A DNA stretch of 64,000 nt from Nematostella vectensis (taxonomy: Eukaryota > Cnidaria > Anthozoa > Actiniaria > Edwardsiidae): assembly GCF_932526225.1 (NCBI RefSeq), contig NC_064039.1, positions 4,353,001 to 4,417,000 on the forward strand. Reading direction: 5' to 3'. The notes under the pieces are model-generated. The model made no database searches, was not told the origin of the DNA, and saw only the letters and a list, made by a program, of their open reading frames with translations. Positions 30,601 to 42,535 of the stretch are shown one piece after another; within the stretch, counting starts at the first letter, position 1, and each line of letters begins with the position of its first letter. A program made the translations under genes and the position numbers.

Positions 30601-33600
30601 TAAAATACAATCAAGACAACCATTTCTATAAAAGAAGTCCTACCAAAATAACTTCACACCTGATTCTCAGGTGTTTCACATGTACGACATGTTAGTCATA
30701 CTTACCCAGTCCTGCCGTTGTTCTCTTCCGTATAGTACTGGCCTGGATAATGGAAGCTGTACTGTCGGTGATTCCACTGGAGTGATCATAATAGAATACC
30801 TCGCTATTGATTGGACCGCTACTTACAGATACCATAGTTGTGAAACCTTAAATAAATGATAACATGGTGAGGAAGGTTGGATTGAAACACACTCCCCCAG
30901 AGATCAGAGAATTCAGAAAACAAGTTAAGCACACTGTAATTTGCTCAGACCTCCAATTATTCTAACGCACCTATAGCCAAAATAAAAGTCCTCTTCCAGC
31001 AATGTAAAATATTGTCAACTGTATTGTAATGTTATATGGATATTTTTATTATAATATTGTATCAACTTGCATGTAACCTCTATATTGCTTTTGTTATAAA
31101 TAAAGTTGTTTGGCTTGATGTTGTTGTTTACCTTGTGAGGCAGGTCCGCTGATACCATTTTTTCTTAGGGCTGCCTGGCCTACGGTCTGAGTACCCAGGG
31201 TCTTGTTACTTATCACTGGCTGGAATCTTGGACGTTTAGAAGCTTCTTGTCCAAGTATGAGGTTGTTACCAGGCGGTGTTGGTGTGTTGCTTGGTGGATG
31301 CATGTTGTTGGTGTTACCAGGCGGTGTTGGTGTGATGCTTGGTGGATGCATGTTGTTGTTGTTACCAGGTGGTCTTGGTGTGTTGCTAGGTGGATGCATG
31401 TTGTTGGTGTTACCAGGCGGTGTTGGTGTGTTGCTAGGTGGATGCATGTTGTTGGTGTTACCAGGCGGTGTTGGTGTGTTGCTAGGTGGATGCATGTTGT
31501 TGGTGTTACCAGGCGGTGTTGGTGTGTTGCTAGGTGGATGCATGTTGTTGTTGTTACCAGGAGGTGCTGGTGTGTTGCTAGGTGGATGCATGTTGTTGTT
31601 GTTACCAGGTGGTGTTGGTGTGTTGCTTGGTGGATGCATGTTGTTGTTGTTACCAGGTGGTGTTGATTGGCTGTTTGGAGGGTACATGTTGTTGGAGTTA
31701 GTGTTGTTATTAATCAGAGTATCTGTGCTCCTGGACAATCGCACCATGGAAGGTCCTGAAGTAGAAGTGGATGAGGATGAAGACTTCTGAGGCCCCCGAG
31801 TATTTGGTGAAGACCTTGCAGTACCAGACGGAGTACCAACAGAAATATCCCTCTGACTTTTTTTCTAAACAATCAACGTCATCATGTTAGGTCAAGGCTC
31901 CCTCTGGGTTAACAAAAGATTAATGAAATGGGCTTTTCCATTTTTGGGTTTATCAATAAGTTCTGTGCCTACCTGCTGCTGTTGCTTTTGTTCTTGTTTC
32001 GTTTGCTGCCTCTTCTCTTCAGTTTGCATTTGCTGTTTTCCTAATTATATTTAAAAAAATCATTCAAAGATTTTTATAAATTCTGCATGTAAGAATATAT
32101 ATTTCAATCATAAATGTATTTTTTTGTTCTGCATGCTCACTCTCTCCTTGAGGGTGGTAACACAGGGTACCTAATCTCAGCACCTAATTTATGCCCCACG
32201 CCTCCCCAACACACACCCATTTCAAAGAGAATGTCATTATTGTTCTACATTTATCTGAAAAGAGGATACATAATGCAGAAAAGAGGATACCTAATGCAGA
32301 AAACTAGATTTCCAAGCCACAAAAATTAGTCTATGGCTGAAACCAGGCATCTCCTACTGGAAAGTTAGGCAGCTGCACATGGTAGCCCTTCTAAGAGACC
32401 TTTGATTCTATATCTATCAAAAGACTCTTTATACCTTTTGGATCTGTTTTACTGTAGAGTGAGAACCCAAAGCAAGGTTTGGTCAAGCCATAGTCCACAT
32501 AGGCCTCAGCAGGGTTCCTTGAGATCTTGCGAGATCTCTTGTTTTTCTTTGCTGATGAAATGCTACCATCCACCTAAACACATCATCACACAACCATCAA
32601 AGGTTTAATAATCATTATTTTAGATTGCTCAAAGGATAGGTATAGAATACTAAAAAGAATAATTGTGAGATGAGTATTAGTTCAGCGGTGTGATAATCTC
32701 AGAGTTTGACCAAAAATGGATGCTACAAGTATATATTGACCTACAACTGATTTCACTACACAGTCATGTTTTTCCATTCAACATTCACAACTTGACTGAA
32801 ATCAGTTGGTATAACATGGCCACCTAATAATCAGTTACCTGACCTGTCTTATAAATGATAAGGATTTGAAATCTTTACACATGTGTAAGAAAACCATCAT
32901 TAGAGTTGTGGAATAAGAAATCTAAGGGATGTTCAGAATAAACTAATATTATTGCATCAAGCAATTGGAATGTGTGATTACACCAATGTTAAATCTGAGA
33001 ACGAAAGTAAAATTGTTGTGTGTTGTACTGTTGAAATAATTACCAAAGCTTTGTAGAGAGGTTCCAGCCTTGTTGAACCTCTATAGATCCACTCTGTGCG
33101 ATTGTCCACTTGAAACAGCATCTGCACAAACACAGAATGCACCATAAACACCAAATACGTAGAAAGCCATAGCCTGTAGTAAAGTAAAGTACATTATCAG
33201 TGAGAACAAGGGTACACAGCTATGTACACTCACCTTTACCAGACTGCAGTCTATCTCCATAACTTTTGCCTTCAACCTGGTAAGATAATAAAATGACCGT
33301 CGATTTTCTAAAGCATTCTTAGAAATGTTCAGCCTATGTAATGGCCTCGCAGGATGCACAACAAGTCTTTAACACAAATCATTCTGTACATTCTCTTACC
33401 ATTTCCCTCTCCACTCTGTCTTAACCCAGTGTCCTGTTGTAAGCTTCACCATAGGTCTCTACAAAACAAGAATAGTGATAATTCCCACCAGTTCACTATA
33501 AGTTTACAAAGAATAAACATCTAAAAGAGTCCAAAGTAACACAGAATAATACATGGCTATCCCTGAAAACTTACTTTAGGAAACTCTTCCAAATACTCTT

Positions 33601-36600
33601 GAATAAATTCTTGCGAATGTTCAGCAACATCATCCCATACTTTTTCACCTGGAGACAAAGTACAGAAAACTAACATCAACTGTCGGCTTTCTCTCTTTTT
33701 CAAGCCTTTCTGTGGAATAAGTAAGAGTGGTGGGAGAGAGAGTGATTGAGGTAGATATAAAGTAAGCATAAGTCTTTAGGAGGTTTAAAATAACAACACT
33801 ATACATATTCCAACACAGAGAACATATCCTAAAATAAAATCTATATATCTTAGATAAGAAGATTTTTGGTTAGGAATCCATAATATAAATCATTTAACAA
33901 TTTTTATCTTGGTCGGGAGACAAAGTATCTTATTCCAATTTTTTTCTAAAATTTGGGTATCTATATTAATTAGCTTATAGTCAGGGGTGATAATAATAAC
34001 TCTTAAATCAGGGTACGAGTCAAACAAGTTACAAGCTTTTTATTAATACAAACTTGAAAGAGTTATGCCAGCCCACCCCTTCCCAAAACATCTCATCCTA
34101 TCTTATTAAGTAAGCAAGTTGGTGTGAAAACGGAGCTCAGCTCAGCCTCCCCTGTAGTTACAGTAAAATCTTTGCATTGCTTGTACTTCTGTGGGGTCGT
34201 TTTAAAGGAAGCAAATCATGCTGCCATTTTATATTCCAACTCAGCTCTGAGTCAAACAAAGAATCTCTTTCCATCAGTAAATTCAAGCAACTATGAGTAA
34301 CTGAGCTAATTTTTGGTCAAATATTGTTACTCACGACTGACCTGTGTGATAAACATGGTGGAGCTTGCTTGCGGGTAGGTACTGAGCAAAGCCATCATCA
34401 AAGAAAACGAGAAACCTACAAAATAAGTATGTCACACAACACATTTTATGTACTGTTGATAACAAGCTTTAAAATTGATAAAAGACAAATAGCGAGTTTA
34501 TTTAAGGGTGGTGGGACATTTCTCTTAGGGCCTTTGCTAGGAAAACTTCAAGACGTTATAAATCGGCCAAACATTTGTGAAATGGAATGAATTTAGACAT
34601 TTACACTGTTAATGAATCTCAAAATTTTGGTGACGTCATCAGGCAATGACGTCATCACATGAGGTCACAACAGAACAATTATATAATCTTAGCTGTTGAA
34701 GTATTTGCAATGATAAATGTAGCTTTATAAAATTATTCAGGAAGGTGCCTAAAAAGTTACGTATGCGTTTTCGATTCTTCTAAAAAATAAAATTTTTGCA
34801 CAATTTTAATTTTTGTTTTTCCACTCTTATCTAAATAATTCCTTCAATTTTTAAAATATCGGAAAATCGATACATAGTTTTGTAAACGGCAACTAGGTGA
34901 ATATTCTTTGCCTAAAAATCGCAATCAATCCAAACTTCTCAAAGATTATAGAGTTGGAAACTCAAACCGAAAGTAGAATTATCTACGCATGTGCAATTGA
35001 TTATGGAAAACAAATTTTCAATGACTATTGTGCATTTATTTATTGCTTGTAAACAAAGAACTGTTTTTTAACCGTTTCTAGTCTTCCTTTCTCTTTGGAG
35101 CCCCAGGCTACAGTTTTCAAGTGAGTACCTGTTTTTGTTTTCTTGGCAAGCAATCTCTGCCACAATCCCAGCATAAAGTACATCTAGTTTCCCATATGGC
35201 CCTGTCAAGCACACAACCAGACAATAACCCTGAATGAATAATCCATGCTAAAAATAAATCAGTGCAATAAAGGGAATGACAGACAAAAAGTCAAATCACT
35301 TCTATTAGATAACACAGTCTTCAGAGATTAGGCACGGCAGTTGTTAGGAAACTATTAGGCAACCTACTGCAGTATACAGTTTTCTTTTTAGCGTAAATAT
35401 TTCTTTGCTCAATGACCTTTTTTCATAATTTACAATGACCATTTGTTATAATTATTGGACATCTGTACATGTACTTATGACTGTTGCATGCTCTTATTTG
35501 TCAATTTTCAATGTGTTATTAGAAGACACATGCACGCTTGGTGCCAACATGCATGTGTGCGCACATCTAATGTATTAGTATTGAGTATGAGTATTGGTTT
35601 ATCCCCAGCCCAATGGAAAAAGTAGAAGAGATGAAAACATGAGTGAGGAACCACCTTCCTGTGTTTTCCGCCACGAGGCATTCTCTTCCGCCGTCTCCCT
35701 GGGTCTAAGGGCTAAAGAAGGAAAGTTTTTTATAGGAGTTAGCTTAGAAAAAGTGATGACAAAACAAGTGTAATTTATTATTCATTGTTTCCCAGCCTCT
35801 AGAGGTTCAAAATAACCTAAAATGGGTTAAGATGTAAGCAAAATGCAGCTGTCACAATCAAGCTGCATACATGTCAGGTGAGAGTTAATTGTAGTAGGCT
35901 GGGTATCCTTTTAAGGGCAATTATCTGTATAACCAATTTGGGGGTTTTGAGCTTAAAAAAGTTTTCTTTACAAAAATAGTCTATACCTACCAACAATTCT
36001 ACTGCCAACACATAGGATGGATGCATGTGGATGGGCCACTAGAGCAATGTGTTTAGATGTCAGAAGGCCTCTAGTCCCCTTATCAAACTTGACTTTGAAT
36101 TTCACCTAGGACAGACAACAAAACAACATCTTTCATATAAATCAAAAACTCAAGGTCACTATAGTTATAAAACTGTTCATTTACTTTTAACCATTTCTGT
36201 GAACACCACCCAGAATCAACCGCGATAATCTTTTGTATTCCTTTCCTTTGGTAAACAATGAAAGGCTTGAACATGGTAATTCATAACGCCATATTTACCA
36301 GCACATAATGCACCCTTTTTATTTGAAAATGACCTGCAAAATCTGAATCATTATATGTGTGCCATTACATGTGGAATCCACAGTTTTACTGTTAGAATAC
36401 TTGAAAAATTGTTAAAACAAAAAATAACAAACTTCTAAATAGCCTTTTAGCACAATTAAAAATTAAAGCTATCTTTAGATAACAAAAAGTTGTGTAAAAT
36501 AGAGCCACCATAAACACAAAAGAAGTGGTAATAGAATCGGCAATTAATAGGTTTAGTTTACAAGCTAATATATCCATTAAAGAGTAAAACAATACAAACA

Positions 36601-39600
36601 AAAACTAAAGTATCATTGGTCGTTTTCCATTTCTCACTTTAAGCATTCAATTTTATTTCATGTATCCCTGCCTGTACACAGATCAGGTCATACAGTACCA
36701 CTCCCAAACCTTTGCACATGTGTTTGCTCGCAAATGTTGTTTGTGATTTTCGCAAACAGTGTACATATGTTTGAAAGTTATAGTGTAAGAAAACATAGCA
36801 TGGGTGTCACTACTAGGACACCACCCTTTACACTGTAGATGCAGCAATATTTTTTCCAATCACTTACTTGCTGGTGTCTATCTGTCACAACTTTCATAAT
36901 TTCTCCTAAACAAATTACAACAGACATGGTGTTAGAAGGTAAGTAGGCTTGATTTATTAAAAGATAAAGAAGACCAATGTAATGTGTATCCTAATCATCA
37001 AAGGGATTGAGCATAGATGACCATAGGGGCCACAGGGATAATTTAACCCCCCTTTCTTTTTCACTTTGCATTCAATTCTAAACCAGTTTTATAAAATTTA
37101 TTCAAACTCATAAAATAAAATGTTTAGTATTATTATGGTGCAAGTTAACAGTGACTCGTGATCAAATGTGCTTAACTTGTACTTCTGACTGGTGACTGAC
37201 TTTACTAGACAATAAAGATATGGACTGCACTCTGAGTGATTTATAGTGTAGGTGAGTTAGCGTGTAAGCTATGTCACTTAAGATGGAACCACAGGCCAGC
37301 CTTCCTAGCAATTCTGTTTATGTACCGAATACAAGTTGTTCTAAATACAGTATGTACCAAATACAGGTTAATAAAGTGCAATGAAAGACAGGACCTCGAG
37401 CTCATCATCTTTATATAAGATGAGGGATTCACCTGTTTTTAAAAACTCTTTCTCAGCAAAAGTATGTTTACACTGCATCCTTACCTGGATACCACAGGTC
37501 ATCTGATCGCTTCCCAATTATCCTGGTACCTTCCACAAACTTTGGAGGACTTGGTGACCTGAAATCATTGAAATTCAACACTGGACTAATAAAGATTCAA
37601 TAGAAACAGAGTGAACAAAATCTGTAAAAATTGGAGTACAATAGTGTATACTCTGTACTGTAAAAGAACGGATCTTACAGACTATAAAAGGAGGTGGACA
37701 AACTAAAAAAATGAACATCGGGGTGCATAATGCAAAGATGGGATAGCAATTCCTTGAAACAGGAGGTGGATAGCCACCCATTAGTCAACTGTAGTTTACA
37801 GTTATCCTAAGAAGTATTCAGTGGCAAGGTGGATAGCCAACCATAAGTCAACTGAACTTTACTGTTATCCTAAGAAGTTTTCAGTACCGAGGAAGATAGC
37901 AACCCATAAATTGACTGTACTGTAAGTAGTTAACTGTTATCCTGGGAAGTATTCAGTACCTTCTGGGTTCCTGAGAAGTAACAGCAGGAGGGGGAGGAGA
38001 TGGAGGGGGTAACAATGGGGCGCTTGCAGAGGCAGAAGTCTGACTGGGGGCAGGAGCTGGATGACTTCTAACTCTGAAGACAAAAAGGTTTGCCATTAAA
38101 ACACAGTGAGGGTTTACTGTAACTCAGTGTGAACCTCAGGAAACATACATGCTCCATGATATAAAAAGCCCATGCAAACAAATCCAACATCGGCCAGCAT
38201 GGAACGTTGGTCAACTATACTTCACAACATCTCTCTATGTGAAGTACAAACAGCACTAGTTTTAATGGGCCAACATCTTGCCAGTAATGTTAGTGTTGTT
38301 TGCAAGGGGCTAAGGTTGCCATATAGTTACTTCATCTAAGTACATACACACCATGATGACAGTTCAATGCCTTATTGTAATACTAGAAAAAGAACTAAAT
38401 TAGAACTATAAAAAAAACTTTTAAATAATTTAACAAGATGAACGACAGTTGCCAACAAGTTGAAGGCAGCCCAGGGTGTAGCCAGTATGAGCACAGACAT
38501 AGATTCAATCTTCACCAAAACGTTCTGAAATAGAGCGATTCTTTTTTCTTCTGAGCAGATTAACACTCATGTTAGCTTGTTTGACTGTGGGCACTCCCCC
38601 TGAACCAACACCTAGTTAAATAAAGTCAACCTCCTACCAAGCCTGGAACTCATACAGTATACAAGCCAGATGATTTAATCACAATGTATTTTTCATGATC
38701 GCACCTGCTTTCTTCAGTGGTTGCTTGTGCAGGCCCTGTTGTCTGCCCTGGCGTCTTGACCTCGTTCACGGCAAACAAGGGATGGGTGCTTATTGCTGTA
38801 CTTTTATCACTTGCTGTAGTCCCACTCAAGTTTGTCAATGTTGTGGAGATGGTTTGAATCACAGTGGGGTCATTAGGAGTTGTAATCGGCTTTGGTATCA
38901 TAGAAGGAGGAGTGAAAGTCATTCGGAATGACTGCTGTGTAGTTACTGGTAAGTTTGAGCTAGCACTGGTTGTCTGCAGGCACAGCCTAGATGCCTGTGT
39001 GTTTGGTACCATCTGCTTTACACTGGTGCTAGGGGAATCCCCCCTTGATGGATCTTGTGACTGCTGCCTCTCAGAAGGCAGTGATGAGAGAGATGAGGAT
39101 ATAGGGGGCGTTGGGTTTGGTGGTGAAACTGGTGTGCCTCTGGCATTACTATTTGGTGGCTTTAAGTCTTCGCTGTCATCATCTTCTATAAGAATCACTT
39201 CTTTGTCATCACCTATCTCATTATCATCTGGTGCTTCAATAATTCTGTGAATACAAATGTAGATATTTACCACCAGGGATGTTATACTATAAAAAAACTA
39301 GGTTTTTCCCTTTTATTTTTCAAACATTTAATTTTTATCTGTTGATGTTTTGTATGCTTGAACGCCATTAACGCATGCAGGCTGGGAAACACCAATGTAG
39401 GTAAGAATCAGTAAACATCTCAAGACTCCTGTTACAATTTAGTTATAAATGTGGTGAAGCTGTTAGATGGGTCAGGGATTCTCCATATTCTTTGTGTGTG
39501 TATGTGTCCTGTATAAAAACGTTTGTCAGTATAGTCAGAGTAAGGATTCTAATCGAAAGCTAGACAAGATTTAGACTGAATTTTTTATTATTTTAATTGT

Positions 39601-41904
39601 TTTGTTTTGTTGTTTTATTATTTTAAATTGTTTTTAATTAGGGCTTAACACTTATGATAGGTTATGATACTCAATGAGGTTATGATACTCAATGCTGGTA
39701 CTGTACCTCAGGTTGGATACGGACATGGATAATGTTACTGATTATGACCAATTCCACCAGTTCTTCCACTACTTGGATCTCCATATCAATAGGAATATAG
39801 GAGACCATCAAAATAAATAATTTTCAACTCACGAGAGATCACATGCATCCTCTTCCTGGAGTTGTTTCAGCTGTTTTTCAAGATTTTGGAGAAGTGTCTT
39901 GATTTGACCTTGACTCTCTGGAAAAAAAAAGAACATGGAACATAATCCATGCTAGACTTTGTCAATCTTGTAAGAATCAAATAGCAACTCTACACTTGTA
40001 ACTAATAAATGTAAGTTGATCATACCTGCAATTGATTCAGCTTTACGATCAAGAGATGACACAGGTCTAAATTGTTGCAAAAGAAAAAGAACATTTACTA
40101 CAAAACATATTTATTACATGTCAATTCTAAATGATATATTATTACAGTACAGCCTGGAAGAAACTTAACAGCATTGCACATATTTTTTGCGCATATTTTG
40201 CACATATTTTGAGTGTAGTGCATACGTGGATTTTGCGTGTAAAACGCTGATTGTACTACACGATCGGTGAGTGTAGTTTTCCTTTGTTATGCAGGAATGT
40301 TGGCTATTGTTCGCTGGAATTTTTAATGCAGGGAGAACTTTCAAAAATGCTGAAAATACTTTCATACAAAAGCCACATGAAACAAGGACGTTTTAGTTGA
40401 AGCGTATGGCATGTATGCACTAAAATAACGTGGTACGTTGTTTGTTCTCTCGGCTTGCATACAACAAAACTGCTTTACCAATTGTGACGATCTTTATAGC
40501 AAATTCAAGCTTAGATAGAGGGTTTTTTTTTCGAGGGGTCTGTTTGATGCGCGAGTTTAAAAACAAGAGAAAACAGTCAGGTTTAGTTGCTGCCTACATT
40601 GCAATGTCATTGTTTTGAAAAGGCAAGCGAAGATCAACTGTCACCTTGCTCTCTCGGCTTGCGTACGGCTCAAACTAATCGACTACTTTACCAATTGCGA
40701 TGTTCTTTATAGAAAATTAAAGCTTAGATATAGAGGATTCTTTTTCGAGGGGTCTATTTGATGCGCGAGTTTCTAGCAAGAAAAAAGTCATATTTTACAG
40801 TAGTTGCCGCCGACATTACACTGTCTTTGTTTTGCAAAGGAGCGCAGCTAAATATATTAGTTTGATACGCAATGTCATGGCAAGTTGTCATTTTAAAGTT
40901 TGAATTTTATTCAGCCGAAAGGGGGCTGCGCTAAGCCCTTTTATAGTGCGGATCCTTGTTCAAGACTGCACTTGAGTTTGAAGCCTGGGTTCTAACACTT
41001 CTAATGCAAAACCACATAAACTCAGCTTTGACAAGGCACATCGGGTGAAACACTGCAAATGAGAGCAATTTGTTTACCAATGAAGACAATAATAAACAAG
41101 CAAGACAAAACTCTTCTTCAAGTTTATGCCCATGGTGTTGAGCTATAAAAGTTATGTATGATATTGAGGAGTAAAAACTCACTTAATAAAAATGAAGTGT
41201 ATAGATACCCAAGAGCCGGGAACGCATGCCCAAATACTAGTTACCCTGCAGCCTCTGGGAATTGCTCTAAATAACAAAAGCTTCGTGCTTCAGAATCGCC
41301 TTTGATTTCTTAACAATGCTACATGGTTTTGTATTGATAAATATGATTCATATAGCTAATTTTTCAAAATTATAAAAGTTACCTGGGATCTAGTATTTAG
41401 GCATGGGTTCCTGGCTCTCGGGTAACAAGACACTTTTAAATAAAAAAAAACAATTTAATTTCTACTTAATCTTAATTTTATCTTAAAGAGAGTAAGTATC
41501 TTGCAAAGAACAATGGATAGAAGAGTTCTGTTTATACACTATCAAAAGAACTCTTGGCAATACAGAAGAAGGGTTAAAAGAAAGAGTTAACCTGTCAGAA
41601 TAAAATAAACTAAAATGCAGAGTGTCATTATTTTCACGACACCCAAACTTGGATGTAACTTAATCAATTGTAACATACACTAAAAATCACAAATTACAAA
41701 ACGAATTGGTTAAAAACAAAAAAACAGTTGAATATAAGAGTGTTCGGAGTTAGAATTACAGGATAAACAATAAAATATTATCATTTTGAAGTACCTCGCA
41801 CAAAGTTCCACAAAGCCCGCTGTTTGAAACTCCTGGTCTATAAGGCTTTCTAAATCCAACCCTTCTTCTTCCAGGCCGGCCATCATTGTGCCAATCTCAC
41901 CCAT
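18693..41904 (-). CDS. SETDB1: SETDB1/eggless histone H3K9 methyltransferase
   Basis: Nuclear enzyme that trimethylates H3K9 and silences transposons and genes. Exons 5' to 3': 41795-41904, 40026-40066, 39833-39917, 38705-39244, 37960-38073, 37485-37558, 36868-36905, 35991-36105, 35655-35711, 35129-35201, 34342-34415, 33575-33648, 33400-33458, 33234-33276, 33044-33121, 32435-32573, 31973-32040, 31132-31864, 30706-30846, 30422-30516, 30272-30311, 29613-29843, 29171-29276, 28551-28620, 28144-28171, 27852-27940, 27711-27761, 27214-27345, 26847-26965, 25480-25666, 25047-25225, 23166-23271, 22887-22918, 22748-22804, 22453-22568, 20331-22028, 19930-20093, 19629-19717, 18693-18810. They sum to 6363 nt, 2120 aa, one frame. 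Domains: Tudor repeats about residues 320-525 ([37 protein letters not shown]); a proline/asparagine linker; MBD about 1010-1100; Cys-rich pre-SET about 1105-1260; SET split by an insert of about 700 residues; then GRYLNHSCSPN, ELTWDY and the post-SET cysteines [13 protein letters not shown]. Human SETDB1 is about 1290 aa; the excess is mainly the SET insert and linkers. The 40-nt exon at 30272 is inferred from phase. Confidence 0.95.
19344..19422. repeat. (TTTA/TTTG)n microsatellite
   Basis: A tetranucleotide run in the last SETDB1 intron. TACAAACTTT occurs directly at both ends, so it may have grown between a duplicated 10-mer. Confidence 0.85.
23560..25046 (-). repeat. 75-79-bp minisatellite seeded at a SETDB1 exon end and donor (about 19 copies)
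   Basis: On the gene's strand the exon 25047-25225 ends AAGACCCTGGAGGGAGGGG...GGCTCTGACAACAGCCAAGG|GTAAGA. The array repeats that last stretch of about 47 exonic nt plus about 29 intronic nt, giving GACAACAGCCAAGG|GTAAGT in most units. Two length classes (75 and 79 bp) differ in the G-rich part. A few units (near 23711, 24023, 24571, 24885) read AAGGGGAAGTG and have lost the GT. Confidence 0.95.
25775..26450 (-). repeat. 25-bp minisatellite in a SETDB1 intron (about 27 copies)
   Basis: Plus-strand unit GCATTATCGTGACATACACT plus GTGAC, nearly perfect, decaying after 26440 into related GTGACACAC-type text to about 26720. It lies about 110 bp from the acceptor of exon 25480-25666. Unlike the other arrays, it contains no clear exon-derived segment. 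Confidence 0.95.
27477..27644. mobile_element. MITE with CAGGGGTGG terminal inverted repeats
   Basis: CAGGGGTGGATCC at 27477-27489 is mirrored by GGAGCCACCCCTG at 27632-27644. 168 bp, in a short SETDB1 intron. CAGGGG ends are typical of hAT-like non-autonomous elements, but no clean 8-bp target duplication is seen. Confidence 0.65.
28690..29170 (-). repeat. 39-bp minisatellite seeded at a SETDB1 donor (about 12 copies)
   Basis: Exon 29171-29276 ends CAACTGGAAAAG|GTATAG on the minus strand. The array immediately downstream repeats GAACTGGAAAAGGTATGG then TCCAACCACCTCCTAAATATA, 39 bp per unit. Each unit thus copies 11 exonic bases and the donor. All three frames of both strands look repetitive-open but are not genes. 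Read-through meets TAA within the first unit. Confidence 0.95.
31230..31690 (-). repeat. In-frame 48-bp repeat inside a SETDB1 coding exon
   Basis: Part of exon 31132-31864. Eight copies plus one degenerate copy of the 16-residue unit [16 protein letters not shown] lie in the linker between the Tudor repeats and the MBD. The phase is kept and there are no stops on the minus strand, in contrast to the intronic arrays. It is probably a disordered, copy-number-variable linker. Confidence 0.85.
40446..40845. repeat. Direct duplication of about 195 bp in a SETDB1 intron
   Basis: The copy from 40446 (CTCTCGGCTTGCATAC, CTTTACCAATTGTGAC, TCGAGGGGTCTGTTTGATGC) is repeated from 40651 with about 80-85% identity by eye (CTCTCGGCTTGCGTAC, CTTTACCAATTGCGAT, TCGAGGGGTCTATTTGATGC). 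It is non-coding. It could be two copies of a dispersed element. Confidence 0.75.
41206..41424. mobile_element. 219-bp MITE, TACCC...GGGTA ends
   Basis: TACCCAAGAGCCGGGAACGC with ATGCCCAAATACTAG (from 41206) is mirrored by CTAGTATTTAGGCATGGGTT with CCTGGCTCTCGGGTA (to 41424). The inverted arms are about 38 bp. It sits in SETDB1 intron 1. Confidence 0.75.
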
Positions 41905-42535
41905 GGACGCTTTTAGGGCGTCCTGGTGTCCTTGCCTGCAGTTTCTAGTCTTCAGAGTCTACACCTTTGCCGTTTTTTGACGGCTTTCAAAACGCATCAC
42001 ATCACATTCTTTCCTCGTGTGAACGCCGCCATAACTCATGCGTATTTACGATTGCGCATAGGTTCTAGTGGATAACCCGCTGGAGGCTGAACCGGAGGCT
42101 CGGTTATGTTAATGAGTCTACTGTCGTTTCTGTCTGAATAATTCATAATTTTGCCTAAAAATTCTCCCACGCTGTTTACCTTTGAATCACAGTGGAGCAT
42201 TACAGATACGGAATTGACAAAACAACACGGGAATCATCCAGAGTATAATGTGAGAATGAACAGTTAAATTTAGCGCATAAAGCTTTGAATGAATTATTGT
42301 TTCAATTCCACGGGTGCGTTTCAACTTGGACAGAACAAGTCGACTCAAGCAATGAAAACTACTAATTCTATCCGCCTTGGTTGAGATTAGAGATTGTGAT
42401 TCACATAGAAGAATTTCCTTGAAGAACTAAGGGTAGAACTTATCAAAGCTATTTCAAACCAAGCCCAATCTCAGGGCAGAAGCATTCTTCTTTATTTTAT
42501 TGACCGGAAACTGTGGAATATTTTGCGTTTGCCAA
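41905..42535. promoter_or_regulatory. Shared head-to-head promoter of SETDB1 and SUFU
   Basis: Only 631 bp separate the start codons of SETDB1 (minus, 41904) and SUFU (plus, 42536). The interval must hold both 5'UTRs and core promoters. It has CG-containing segments near 41960-42110 but no obvious TATA box in the expected place on either side. No coding sequence seen. Confidence 0.7.

Noticed and set aside
31203-31790. Plus-strand frame with [14 protein letters not shown] repeats
   Set aside because: Antisense of the in-frame SETDB1 linker repeat; the minus strand has splice borders and matching phase.
42500-42535. Upstream start (MTGNCGIFCVCQ) for SUFU
   Set aside because: In frame, but the added residues have no similarity to SUFU N-termini; ATG 42536 is preferred without certainty.
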